Notes under the pieces: generated by a model
Told to the model about the DNA's origin: nothing
The model's input: only the letters and a program-made list of their open reading frames with translations
Database searches by the model: none
Made by a program: the position numbers and the translations under genes
Shown: piece after piece, positions 43,871 to 55,124 of the stretch
Layout of the letters: the number at the start of each line of letters is the position of its first letter
Numbering within the stretch: position 1 is the first letter of the stretch
From: Pisolithus tinctorius
Taxonomy: Eukaryota; Basidiomycota; Agaricomycetes; Boletales; Pisolithaceae
Reading direction: 5' to 3'
Length of the DNA stretch: 64,000 nt
Assembly (NCBI GenBank): GCA_024663395.1
Contig: JANFAH010000011.1
Location: forward strand, 1,550,001-1,614,000

Positions 43871-45110
43871 TTTCCAAAGAGCTTCTCTGCCTCTTCGAGG
43901 GTATGCCGTGTGGATTTTAGCCAGATGTGGATAGTGTCGATGTACTTTTGGCGTTTGGGTTCAGTCAGGTGGACGGTTTTGTTCATGAGGTCCCACTCAA
44001 ACCCCATGTAGATCGGCTTGAATGAGAAAGGGGTATCCTTGGTCAGTTCCCAGGGGATACCCAGTTGGGAAGATATACTATCTATGTGCTCAAAATCATA
44101 TGTGAATGGTTGATCGTTGGTATTAGCTTCTGTGGTGTGAAACTCACACAGAGGTCTGGAGCAGTCTTCTGTGAAGTCTTCAAAGGAACTGTCCATTAGT
44201 TCACTTCCTTTGAACCAGGTGCGACATCCAGCACAGTGTTGTCCGCCATTCTTGGCAATTTGTTGGGCTTTCTTGCACCAGAACTCGTTATAGCTTGCTA
44301 GAGAATGTTTGGGTAATCTGAGGAATAGGTGGTCATCTACCCATGCTATAGTCGGGCCTATGCCCTCTGCTCTCAAGATTTCTAAACCTGTGTCTCTGAG
44401 GTGTCCATAGACACCTGCTGAGGGTCCGAAGCCGAAGCATAGAGCTGTGTCTACAGCAAAGGTGGGGGGGTCATCTCGCACTCTTATGACTAAACTGGCC
44501 CACTGTGAGCAATGTAGTGGTATTGTTCTGTACATGTCTGCTACATCTCGGGTGGCTCCCTGAGTGCCTACTGGTATGGAGGCTATCAATGCGCAGGTGG
44601 CAGTGAACGTTCCCCATGTACAAGGGAAGTCATGCGAGTTGACCCGCACGTTTATCGAGAGGGGTCCATGGGGAAGGGGTTTGTGGGGGTGGGAGAGGTT
44701 CTGTATGAGACGGAATTTACCTGGTTTCCCGGGCTTGGGTATGATGGATAGTGGCGAAGTCTGGAAAGGCCCAAGTAAGCGTTCCACTTCCTGGAGGGTA
44801 AATGGGCCTAGGTATCGTCCTTTCTGCAACTCTCTGTCGATTAGTTGTTGGAAGGCTGGGTAATGTAATGATGTTGAAGGGTGATTGGGTGGGGTGAAAG
44901 TTGACGATATGGGTGGGGCATTCACAATGAATCCATTAGTGAGCGAGTGCGGTATGTGGCGGTATTTACTGTCTATGTTATGCGACTTGATGAGGGAATG
45001 CCATGCTGCTGGATGGTACGGGGTCGGGGATCTATTGGGTGGGGGGTTTCTTGGCAGGTTGAGTGCATGGGCACTCGTGCGCTCCATGCTGCTTGTTGCC
45101 GCATCCTGAG
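43871..45110 (-). CDS. Reverse transcriptase of YR retrotransposon copy 2
   Basis: The open frame runs from 45513, but recognisable RT-side sequence starts near 45110 (SPTPYHPAAWHSLIKSHNI). RT blocks: SIIPKPGKPGKFRLIQNLSH, ALCFGFGPSAGVYGHLRDTG, IAWVDDHLFLRLP (aspartates near 44335), FTYDFEHIDSISSQLGIPW and FEWDLMNKTVHLTEPKRQKY. It ends at EEAEKLFGK, exactly at the junction with Gypsy DNA. This is the best-preserved RT of the YR family in the window, with no internal stop. Confidence 0.88.
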
Positions 45111-45601
45111 CATTTGTGCCTGTGGTTCCTACTGGAGCAGCCCCCTGGACGTTGGTAGTCCCAGCATAGGGTTTGGCCATTCTTGTTGATGATGCTCCCA
45201 TGTTGGTTCCAAGCGGAAACTGTACTGGCTGATTTATCCCATAACTCTCCGGCCTTACAGGGGATTTCATGTTCTTCGCAGGAGAGGCAAATGGGGCAGG
45301 GGGCTCTGCCTTGGGCTCGAAACCGTCGCGTCTTCCATGGGGATCTGGACCTGTGTCTGGTGGAGCTCGAGTGGCTATGCACAGGACGCGGTCCCTTTCC
45401 AAAGCGAGGCCTGCCACATCGTGTGTCTGGGGATGGGGGTTCTCGCGATCTGGACTGCAATGCGGTCCATCTGAAGTGACGCCCATTGTGGGCTCTGCAT
45501 TGCGACTGGTCATACCCGGAGGAGCTGCCTAGGCACAGAGATTGGTCTATGCTATTTACGCAATGCCGGTGTGTATGCACGCACACACGCAGGGAACGCA
45601 A
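45032..45601 (-). CDS. Cys/His-rich ORF of YR retrotransposon copy 2
   Basis: The ORF encodes an R/S/P-rich region, CPICLSCEEHEIPC, INKNGQTLCWDYQRPGGC and HKCSGCGNKQHGAHEC. These correspond to the module in copies 1 and 3. It overlaps the RT frame and is offset by the same relative frame as in copy 1. Likely a nucleocapsid-type RNA/DNA-binding domain. The start is uncertain. Confidence 0.7.
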   Translation of the reverse strand: MRSLRVCVHTHRHCVNSIDQSLCLGSSSGYDQSQCRAHNGRHFRWTALQSRSREPPSPDTRCGRPRFGKGPRPVHSHSSSTRHRSRSPWKTRRFRAQGRAPCPICLSCEEHEIPCKAGELWDKSASTVSAWNQHGSIINKNGQTLCWDYQRPGGCSSRNHRHKCSGCGNKQHGAHECPCTQPAKKPPTQ

Positions 45602-45714
45602 GCACGGGAAGGTGTTAATGCATATGCAGAGGGGGTGGGGTGGGTAGAGAGGTAGTGGGGAGGAGAAGGAGCGAGTCAGCCTGTGGTCAGTCTTGTCTTG
45701 AGGGAACCCTTACC

Positions 45715-46621
45715 GGTCTATTCCCTTTCCTATGTCCCTGGAGTTCAGCTCTTGTGCTATGTAGTTCAGTAGCGTCTCGTTGATGGTGGCGATATTGAAA
45801 CGCTCGGCAGCAGGGGTGTCATGCCAGTCTGCTCTTACCCAGCTAGCATAGTGAAGCAGTACCCTTTCCCCCTGGTCACCTTGTTGCCTGAATACATGCG
45901 TCTCGATGTTGAAAAAGAACCAGTTGAAGGAGTCTACGACCTTTGGCGACCACTTTTCCCGTTCGATGTGGAGAAGGAAGCCATTTCTGGCAAAGAGGAA
46001 GTCGTTAAAGGAGAGGTTGTGGTCGTATCTGGCCCGTTTCGATGCTGCTACTGATAAGGTAGGCCGCAGGGTTATGCTGCCCTCAACCTCGCGTGTGAGT
46101 GCTAGAGACTCCTTGGCATCGTCTTGTCATAGTAGTCTGGTCGCATCTTCTATGCCTTCTCATGTGAAGTACCACAGGGGGACATACTTAAAGGTTTCGA
46201 GTTGTTTGATGGCGTATTCAGAGGGACGCATCTGGGTCGTCGAGGGGACTTGTTTGTTTGGGTTGAAATCGAGTGGGTTGGTTGATTGATCGTCTGCTGG
46301 GGGAGGATCTCTGGGAGGGGATTGGGGTCGGGGTGGGGGGGGCAGGTCTCGAGGATGGTTGCCTGGGACATCCGCTGCTGGGTGGCGTTGCTGCTGATCC
46401 TCTGGGGGGTCGTGATGTCCTTCGTCCAGCTGATGGTTTTGTTCTCCTTGGCCCTGGTGGTTTTGTTGCCACTCTAGTCCCTGTCTCTGTTGATCTTCCC
46501 ATCGTCTTTGCAGCTCAGCTGTGGCTTCGTCAGGTTGCAGGTTCGGGTTGTCGATTAGCGCCTGCACTAGAGCCCTGAAGTCAGGTTGTGTGGGGTCCCA
46601 TCTAGGGTTCTCTGGTTCCAT
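45715..46621 (-). pseudogene. Gag-like protein of YR retrotransposon copy 2
   Basis: It opens with MEPENPRWDPTQPDFRALVQ and has a Q/P/D-rich middle, then MRPSEYAIKQLETFKYVPLW. It is interrupted by TGA at 46160-46162 (FT-stop-EG) and again 13 codons later (RLL-stop-QDD). After that the same frame continues with segments matching copy 1 gag (WHDTPAAERFNIATINETLL against WHDELKVTNGHVFDISIIND). Confidence 0.75.
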
Positions 46622-46852
46622 AGGGCTCTGTGAGAGTGCTCGGGTGTAAGGGAGCGTATCTAGTTGGTTAGTTTAGCGAAAAAGGAGTGTAAGGAGCTGT
46701 GAATCCCAACGAGAGACTGGGACGGCTGTTGGCATCGAGAGCAAGAGACGATGCCTCGCTTCGGCCATTCCCGCAAAGACATTATTCTATTGCTATGTTG
46801 TGCCTCCTTACGTGATAGAATCTCACTTTGCTCTTCAAAATACAGTACACTT

Positions 46853-47055
46853 TTCTGCTTATGTAAGAATTGACAGCTGACAATTCACACTTTGAAGTAC
46901 TCGAGTATTAGACTAGAATACACCGACCCTCCGTGCAACCCAGGACGTGGTTTGAATCAGATTATCAAATTACCCTAGTGTATTACAGGGACGCACCCTC
47001 ACCCTCTAGGAACAACCTAGTAGATACAATGTGTGGCTTTGCTCCAGCAGTGGAG
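46853..47055. repeat. Dispersed repeat, also at 63481
   Basis: The block from ATTCACACTTTGAAGTACTC to GCTCCAGCAGTGGAGGTT is repeated at 63481-63664 with few differences. The first part includes TTTTCTGCTTATGTAAGA, shared with 38093 and 60328. A short piece recurs at 18996-19035. Confidence 0.85.
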
Positions 47056-48374
47056 GTTGTATTGTGTGAGATAGTATGTGGTGTAAACAAAGGACACGGA
47101 GTTCTGAAACACAGGGAATGTTTCATTTGGATATGGAATGACCCGAGTGCTTCCGGATTCTTTGCATGTGTCATCGTGCATGAGGCACTTGCAAAACCGA
47201 TTAATTCTTCTGAGTGACAACAGGAGTGGTTGGGCATGCAAAACGACAGTTTCAAGCGTGCAATGCAGTTTTGCGAAAGTGTACGAAGTTGGAATGTAAG
47301 ACTTGGTCATAGTATGTTCTGCATGGCCAGAACTGGGATACTGTATTATGGCCAGAAAAAAGGGAGAATGAGCCAAAGAACATCTTGAAAAAAGGGGTGT
47401 CCACTCACTTTGCGATATTCAGCAGGTATAAGGGGAAGTTTTCAAGCTCTTAAATCTTTGAAGTCGTAAGCCATTGGTTGTACATGTGCATAATTGGTTT
47501 TGGGTTTCAAAATCGTGACCTCACAGAATAATAAACACCATCCTGGTCGTGCCTCTTCAGTAACCATCAGTGGTGTTGTCAAAGTGTGCGCCACTCCAGC
47601 AAGATGGGAGAGGCGCATGTGATACGATAGACGGCCATGTTGTCACCAATGAACATTTCATCCATGTAGTATGTGGTAATTATGTTTGTAGGAAGGAGAG
47701 GCTACATATAAAAGACAAGTCACTAGTAAAACACGAAGGAGCAGGGAACAGTACCATTCTTCTTTCATCTCTTCGTTCGTCATCTTAAAGTCCTCACAGC
47801 TTTCGACCTCTCAATTCGTCTTCTTCCCCAACGTAAGACTCCGCATTGGCTCCTCAAGAATATCTGTCAGCATGCACCCATCCACATCCCCTGTATATCC
47901 ACCTCATCTTCAACGTCCCGCAGTGTGTTAATATTCACATTGTTTCCGTTTGTCAATGACTGTAATTTCGCAGGACACAAACCGGACACGGTGTGTTTCA
48001 GTGCTGGAGGAATGCTGATTAATGGGGAGTAGCTGTCAGTTTGCACAGCGGGCGGTATTGTACCATCCAAGTGCTACTGTGCTTGCAAGTGTGAGGAAGA
48101 GGGCATGTCAGTGGGAGTAGATGGTGACGGCTGGTCAACCGTTGATCGCTCTGACGAAACAGAACTAAGCAATAGAACCGGCCCGTTTTGTGATATTGTA
48201 GTACCACCATCAGGCAAGAACAATGAAAGCTTCGAGAAGGGTACAGAGGGAGACAAACTCGCCAATGTGTGCGTATAAGGCGATGACAATTGCTGATGCT
48301 GGTGCTGGGGCTGAGATGGCATGGGCTGCGAAAGTTGTGCTGCAATATGAAGTGCCTGACAGTATTGACCTTAG
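47056..48374. other. Intergenic region, no supportable gene
   Basis: The best candidate is an 82-codon minus-strand ORF (48322-48074), rich in S, P, Q and T, which could be an exon of a regulatory protein but has no motif. Nothing else is recognised. Confidence 0.35.
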
Positions 48375-48815
48375 AATTGAAATATCTCGTGAACCAGACC
48401 AGCTAGCATCTTAATTTCTTCAGATTTGGACTCCCCAGAATTGACTGCAGGGCACCATAGCAAAAAATGCCAACTTCTACCATTCCATTCCTGTACTCAA
48501 AAATCACCCCTCCTGACCTCGGAATCCAAATATCTCGTGAACCAGAGCAGGTAGTGTCTTAATTCCTTCAGATTTGGACTCCTCAGACTCGACTGCAGGG
48601 CACCATATCAAAGATTTCTAGTTTGCCCCATTCCATTCCGGTGCTCAAGAACCATGCCCTCCTCAACCTCAGAATTGAAATACTTCATGAGCCAGAGGAG
48701 TTACTGCCTTAGTTCCCTCAGATTTGAACTCCCTGGAGTCGACTGCAGGGCACCCTAGCAAAATTTCCAACATTTGCTGTCCCATTCCCGTGCTCAAAAC
48801 TCCCCCCCTTCTGGA
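48375..48815. repeat. Tandem repeat, three units of about 149 bp
   Basis: Units start at about 48375, 48523 and 48673. Each contains a TCAGATTTG(G/A)ACTCC block, a GACTGCAGGGCACC block and CCATTCC(T/G)GT(A/G)CTCAA-like sequence. The units have diverged by perhaps 20-25 percent by eye, so the array is old. Confidence 0.85.
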
Positions 48816-49164
48816 CAGTGCGATCGCATATGTATTTGATTACCTTGGGTGGACTATTGTGCACATGAGCTATGTGGGTGGCATTAAATGTTCCGAACAG
48901 AAGGCTCGAGAGAGCATCTTGCGCCATGCTTAGAAATATAGGTTTGTCTTGTTATTTAGAACCATGCATGTTTGTCATTGACCAGTTCATCGAGGGATAT
49001 CTGGATCAGCAGCTGGCCTTTTTCGAGCTTCCTTTGCTTTCTTCCCCCCCTTGCTCACCATAGAGTGTGTTAAGCAGGGAAATAAAATGAGTGTGAGATT
49101 TTGTGTAACCAAGACTAGGATTGTAGTTTGTGGTAGATGATCAAGGCCTTCGACTCAAGATATG

Positions 49165-49330
49165 TGATGATCTGCTCTAGATGGGTGCGTTGATGAAAAA
49201 GCGTGATTACTATAGTCAACCTGATGCTGATAACAAGGCTAAGCTACAGGACAAGACAGACGACAGGAAGCACACCTGATAACAAGAGGTTAATGCTAGG
49301 GAAGAACAAGCAATATGGCGAAGGGTTATA
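49165..49330. repeat. Dispersed repeat, also at 63836
   Basis: GATGATCTGCTCTAGATGGG through AAGCACACCTGATAACAAGA and GGTTAATGCTAGGGAA matches 63839-63985, which runs to the window end. Confidence 0.8.
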
Positions 49331-49901
49331 TATTGTACAGTAGGGTGAAACATGATGAATAAGAAAGTGAGACAAGATGCATCATGCAGTGGGGGCCAGA
49401 CCGGTCGACTGATCAACCGATCAATGAGTTTCCTAACAAGATACTAGTCTACAGATAAATCCACAGGTTGAACGAGCATACATGATGCCCTCATACCAGT
49501 TGACCCACATCCTGAATGGAATGTACATTCTTGGGGTGGTCAAAGCTGCACAGCAGGTAAATCCACCCCCTCATAGTCACAGTCTTGTCATATCATAGCC
49601 AAGTAACACGAGTGTGGGTGTGCACCACAAGGCAGGTGACACAACTTGTGGGGAAGCTGTTAGAGCCAGTTCGGATACCGGTGTACAACCCATTGCCGAC
49701 ACATGTGTCAGTTAACATGCCCAGGATGCTCTGTGAACTACGAGGCAGAGTTTTAACCTTCCTTCCAACTATACAACGATGATCGCTCATCGATATGATG
49801 ACCTCAAACCCGTTATCGCTCGTATCGCTTCTGCTATGCTTTGCATTGTACATGTTGCTGGACTCCTTGTCCTTTTAGAATCAGATCAGGAGTCAGAAAC
49901 A

Positions 49902-51304
49902 ATGGGTAGTCACAAGTGGACCGATCCAGAGACTCACGCTCTCCTTGACTACCTCATTGAACACCGGTCGGAACAAGGCGATACAGGCAACTTCAAATCC
50001 AGTGTATTTTCTAGTGCCGCTGCTGCAATCGCTCCACCTAACTCGCCCCCCACAAGAACTGCTCAGCAGGTTCAAAATAAATGGCGATGGGTAAGTGGCA
50101 TCCTCCTCACACTGGTAGCCTTGACTGATATCGTTATTAGCTGAAAGGGATCTATAATTCCATCGAAGGCTTCATTCAACGCTCTGGGTCTGGCTCATGG
50201 GATGAACATTTTGGTGCCAATATCGTCACACCAGCTGAAGAGAATGTGTGGAATAGCTATGTCGCAACCAATGTATGATGTCCCCTATCATTGAGCAATA
50301 TCAATACATCTAACATGAATACATCAGAGCGGACGACGTATCCTGCCCTATAAAAATGTGGGATGGCCATTTTACGCGAAGATGGCACAGATTACCCCAT
50401 CAGGAGGGGCACAAGGTGCTAATGCGTATGCACCATCGGAGGCTCCCTCATCCAACTGGCCCACAAATTGGCTCGAGGACGAAGATCAAGAAACATGGCC
50501 ATGTAACTTTGACGAGCCTTCCAACAGTAATATTGGCGACATGAACCCAGCTCCCAATCCCCCGTATATCGACTTCATGGCTGAATTTCCCACATTTTTT
50601 CCCAACCCTTCGCACCCCAATCCACCGATGCCATCTGCATCACCGTCTCAGCATCCATTGTGGTCCCGACTCAGGGGGTGGGCACACTGTCGGCCAGCAT
50701 CCCAGCATACCCTCCCTTCCCAATGAAGGGACTGGGCACATCTTCAGGGAGCGTCAGTAGGACTGGTAAGGAGAGACGCACCTTTTCTTCTGGGCCCTAT
50801 CCAACTTCGTACACTTCTACCCTGCCCCCATCGTGTAAACCATCTCGTGGGTCTGGTCAGTCGTCTGCCCGGTCCTTTGGTCCTCCTAGGAATCAACAGC
50901 CAGTTCTGCCCAAACTCTCAGCTGGGACCACAGTGTTTGGTCTGACTGGCGCTGTCAATCACATGACCGATCTCCTCAGTTTGATATACCATGACAGTGC
51001 AAATGCAAGTGCTGCCTCACCTGCCCCTACCCCTGCCCCCACCGTCCAGCATGGAGCCACCGCCACCGATACTGTTGACTACCTCTCCAAGGCGTTGACC
51101 CTTCTGTCCACTGAGGACTCCTTGCTGCCGGTTGAGGTAGGTGCATTTATGGTGCACACTGTTACTGTAGATGAGAAGAAGGCAATGATGTATGCATCCA
51201 TCACAAATCCCACTCTTCGTCAAGCTGTCGCCAACCAAGAGTATCAACGATCTATCACTGGTCATCTGTGGGAAGGTGGTGTTGATCAGGGGCGACCACT
51301 TTGA
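49902..51304 (+). CDS. Harbinger Myb/SANT-like DNA-binding protein
   Basis: Exons 49902-50090, 50141-50272 and 50328 onward are joined by introns GTAAGT...ATTAG and GTATGA...CATCAG, in phase. The protein begins with HKWTDPETHALLDYLIEHRS and QQVQNKWRW, then LKGIYNSIEGFIQRSGSGSW and SWDEHFGANI. This is the trihelix/Myb-like domain of the accessory protein of PIF/Harbinger transposons. A GWPFYAKMAQITPSGGAQGA block and a proline-rich linker follow. Near 50660 the frame must change to continue into the 50660-51304 ORF, whose end (MVHTVTVDEKKAMMYASITN) fits the family's C-terminus. That is a frameshift or an unseen intron. Known partners guide the transposase to the element ends and to the nucleus. 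Confidence 0.75.
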
Positions 51305-51452
51305 ATTACAATGTAGCTGCATATGCTTTCCATACCACCATGTATTTTTTTCATTTGTTGTTGTAATTCATGTTATTTTGGACGACTTTTCAAGAACGAT
51401 CACTGGAATAAAATCTTCACAAAAAAAAATGTACATGGAGGGGCAGTATTTC

Positions 51453-52569
51453 CTAGGTATATTCCTCCCCGCCACTATACTTGTCCTCAGCGACATCCAC
51501 ATCCATGTCAGACTCATCTTCAAGGAGCTCCATGTGTCCTGCTCCCTCTCTCTCCCTCAGGATAGCCTGGTAATCGATCCACATTGCCTCTGCGATTTGA
51601 TTGTGCAATACGCGTGCCTCTGGATGTTCTCCATTGCCTTCCAGTACACCGGGCCCCTCCAACCCATTGCCACCCTGCACACCTGCATCAAACAGAGCGC
51701 CGAAGTCTTCTGGAAGTTTGCCTTCGAATGGATCGTGGATGCGGATGAAATTATGAAGGGCGCAAAGCGCTGCTGGCAGCTGCGCTTGCATCTGGAGATC
51801 GAATGGTGGAACTAGTGAAAGGATACGAAAACGATGCTTTACAACTCCAAAAATATGTTTGATAACATTGCGGGCCGACACATGCCGCAAGTTAAACAAT
51901 TCTTGCTTGTTCGCAGGCCTGCAGTTTTCATCAGTAGGATGGTCAGGGGATCATAGGTGTGATTACTTACCTTATGCTAGCACGGCCCCATTCAGCTAAA
52001 TGATAGCATACACCATGGTATGGAACGAGCAACTTTCGCTCTGCAGGAAATCCGGCATCTGCAAGTAAAAACTTTCCTTCAGGAATCCTCAAGTCGTGTG
52101 TGGTCACATATTCATATACACGGGCGTCTGCTGCGCTGCCCTCCCAGCCTGTAAGAGAGTATATAAACTGTAGATCAAAATCACATGCGAAGAGACAGTT
52201 TTGGGAAATGTATCCCTTGCGGTTCCAGTAGTTCGAACGTATGTAGGCAGGGGGAGATGCATGTATATGGCTTCCGTCGATGGCGCCGATAGCATTGCAG
52301 AAGTATGGCCAGAATTTTGGGTTGTTTTGGATCTTCAAAGGAACAGTATTGCCAACTGGAAATCGAATGTAGTCCATATAAAAAGGTTGTGTTGCAAGCG
52401 TGGTGAGTATCATGTGGAAATAACTGGAAATTCCATACTGATGGAACTGTGGTGGCCACCAGTATTTGATAAGAATTCCTTGAGAAAATGACCATGTGAG
52501 CTGGAGAGATGATTTCATGAGTTGTGGTAAAAGAGGGAGGATTAATGGTACAAGTCCAATGTTTGTCAT
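51453..52569 (-). pseudogene. PIF/Harbinger DDE transposase
   Basis: It converges on the Myb-like gene. Exon A (to 51971) has NAIGAIDGSHI (first catalytic D, about 52276), FACDFDLQFIYSLTGWEGSA and FLLADAGFPAERKLLVPYHG (second D, about 52060). A clean intron (51970-51919, GTAAGT...CTGCAG) joins RASI to RPANKQELFNLRHVSARN. There the family shows RNVIERIFGV with the catalytic glutamate, but this copy reads RNVIKHIFGV (lysine codon 51858-51860), so the DDE triad is broken. The C-terminus is acidic (DVDVAEDKYSGGEE). The N-terminal start is unclear; upstream of about 52470 the sequence looks eroded. Confidence 0.85.
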
Positions 52570-53874
52570 TGTTTACATGCTGACAAATCATCTGGATGAT
52601 CATCTGGTTTATTATGTAATCATTTTTTCCCATCCTCCATGCCTGCAATCCCATCAAAAGGTCACATTTCATGATTTCACCAGTCAGGGACAAAAGCGTT
52701 GCAATGCACTTTTCAGAAAGAATAGGGTGTATCTCGGCATGTATTGCTTTGGTTGGACTAATCCTTAGTGCGCTGGAAAGCCTAGAGTCACCCCTTTCCA
52801 ATGGTATAGGTACCATCATTATCTGTGCAGAATAGCCTGAGCTACATCAGCAACAAGTCACACCTCACAAACATTGCAATGCTTTTGTCCCTCACTGTAG
52901 CTGTAAAATAATTGGCAGTCAATACTGGTGGAACTGAGGTCAACATCGTCAAGAACTCACAGCCTGGAGAGTAGGTTGGAAAAATTGGAAAAATTGGGTG
53001 AGGAAGGCGACACCGGTGACATGGGTGAGTATTTTAGAGACAAGGGTGACATTTGCGCAGGGGCTGCAGAGCTGTGAGTGATGTAACTATATGACTGAAT
53101 TAAATTACTTACAAGCTGGAGGAAGGAGGGCATGAGAAAAGGAATGATCAGTAGAGTGAGTGGGAAAAATAAAAGGTCATACTAGGTGAATCTGGCGTGA
53201 AGTCAGCAACCCATTCACTGACAGATAAATATGGCTTACATCTCAGAGACGAAGGATGGGCTAGTTGGTGAGTACCACAAAGATGTGGGACTGAAGGAAG
53301 GTGATTGTGGACTGTACTACGGACTGGACGTTGGATAGCTGGGAGATATGAGATTGAGAGCAGGTGATGACAGGGAGTATGTCAGTGATGTAACCCCTTA
53401 GCTTCTGTCGTAGAATGAGGATGTCATATATGCTGACGTACCAAATGGTGAGGTCGCTCCCACCATGTGGAGATCAAGGGACATAAGGCAATGTATGCAT
53501 TGGGAGAACTTGGGCTACACCCAGGGCTGGCAGGTGATATGACCTGCACCCAAAGGAAGGACTCTGCCCATATCCGAGGAACAAAGAATTGGCAGGACCT
53601 TCTCTGCCGTTGACAGCAAGGGGTGAGAAGGCCGCCCACTTGCCCTTGAAGTTACACTCTCATCATGCAGGGGAGTTTGTGTCATACAGTGTCATTGCTA
53701 CTTGACCTGGTGCCATGTCGATGTCCAGTGCGACCTGCAGACAAGTCCAAAAATCGAAGGGCGCTGCTTCGCCTAGGTTCAGTCCTCCTACATTTCGTTG
53801 GAAGAAATTTTCAAGGTGGCGATGCCAATTCACTAGCCCAGCATCGCAATTCTGAATGGACAGGACTCACTGGC
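52570..53874. other. Intergenic region, Harbinger flank
   Basis: It presumably holds the right end of the Harbinger element. I could not identify terminal inverted repeats or a TTA/TAA duplication. A GGAAAAATTGGAAAAATTGG doublet lies near 52980. No gene seen. Confidence 0.35.
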
Positions 53875-54348
53875 TCATGGGCAGGGGCTTTGACAAATAG
53901 GACAGATGTTAGACAGAAAGGTGAAGATGTAAATATGGATGAACCAGTTGATGTCTCTACATCTGATGGCAAGAAATCCCTGCACTGGGGTGCAGGACCC
54001 GCTGACTCGTAGATGGGGTCTTTGATCAATCACCCTCTGCCAGAAAGGCTCCTTGAAGACGAGGCCTTCAACTTCGACTTCCCACTGTATCTTCATTGAA
54101 GCAACATATGGTTTTCGTTGACCTGCAGCAAATCTTTCCAGGCACAAGTAGACACCGTCGATTTCCATTTTTGGAGGAATTTCAATTGTGAATTCAGTCT
54201 CCCTGCTAGGACCACCAGATGTCTCTAAGTTTGGTGCAAAAGTTCCACCAAGTATCAGTACGAGACAGGGGAATAGGGGATCCCCAAGGTGGACAGGGGA
54301 GAATTGTGCAATGCGCTTAGCTCCATGACTGGATGAACTGTCAGACAA
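53875..54348 (-). CDS. Hypothetical protein, possibly spliced
   Basis: The 157-codon ORF has an ordered-looking stretch (TEFTIEIPPKMEIDGVYLCL, QRKPYVASMKIQWEVEVEGL). A 54-bp GTGATT...GTGCAG segment near 53990-54045 could be an in-phase intron. No family is recognised. Confidence 0.3.
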   Translation of the reverse strand: MSDSSSSHGAKRIAQFSPVHLGDPLFPCLVLILGGTFAPNLETSGGPSRETEFTIEIPPKMEIDGVYLCLERFAAGQRKPYVASMKIQWEVEVEGLVFKEPFWQRVIDQRPHLRVSGSCTPVQGFLAIRCRDINWFIHIYIFTFLSNICPICQSPCP

Positions 54349-55124
54349 ATTTCTCTGTGAGGTTGCCTAGAAGTGGGAGATGCTAGGCACGGAAACGCAG
54401 GATGTGGGGGGGGGGCATTGGGTCTTGCTGTGACTGTGACTGCAGTGAAGGTTGAATGATGAACAGCAGTTAGACATGCGTTGTTGGCATGGGCGTCAAT
54501 GGAAGCAAGTGAAAGTCCCAATCAGCTGGCAGGCACGGGGCAGATCGATAGTGACAGGGTGTCGGACAGGACTCTATAGTACAGGTTTCCACCGAATTCG
54601 GGGGAGCTTCACAGTACTGCTCTACTCCTGCGGGGCATACATACCTTGGGCCCGTGCTTGATAACCTGCGAGTAACGGATAATTAGCACGGCAAATACAC
54701 CAAATGGAACGACGTGTGTATAGCAAGTGCACACACAGTAGGGAGGAGACCGATAGTGCTTGGCAAGACACGCAGGCCCACCACAGTGAAACGGGAGGCG
54801 CACAACAGTGAGCACACATGTTGGACGAGATCTATGTTGTCATGTCACGCTGTGGGAACTTTCAGCAAGCAGAATTGTTTATGTAATCCATGTACATAGT
54901 CTATGTTCTCTGTACGCTACGTGCATTCGCTACCGAGAATTGCCAAGTTCTGACCTACATACCAACTAACAGATCACCATTTCCATTACAACGAGCCAAT
55001 CAACATCGTGTGAGAAATATATCATGTAGTTGTAGTAACAGCGCTATTTTTTTTTAAAGATATCTTCAGCATCAAATGAGTCAAACCTGATGCTTTCTCT
55101 TCGCCCTTCCCTGGTCAGTAACCA
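54349..55124. other. Intergenic stretch, nothing recognised
   Basis: Only short ORFs without motifs (for example 54255-54521 minus). There is a run of G at about 54408-54416 and a run of T near 55046. Confidence 0.35.

Larger units (their letters stand above)
43871..46621 (-). mobile_element. YR retrotransposon copy 2, 5' half
   Basis: It contains gag (46621-45715), the Cys/His-rich ORF (45601-45032) and RT (45513-43871) of the same element whose recombinase lies at 38206-39061. The Gypsy element sits between the halves in opposite orientation, and the RNase H and recombinase N-terminus are lost. CpG density is much higher than in copy 1. Confidence 0.88.

Noticed and set aside
52800..53400. 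Terminal inverted repeat of the Harbinger element
   Set aside because: I compared the flanks near 49.4-49.6 kb and 52.8-53.4 kb by eye and saw no matching inverted ends.
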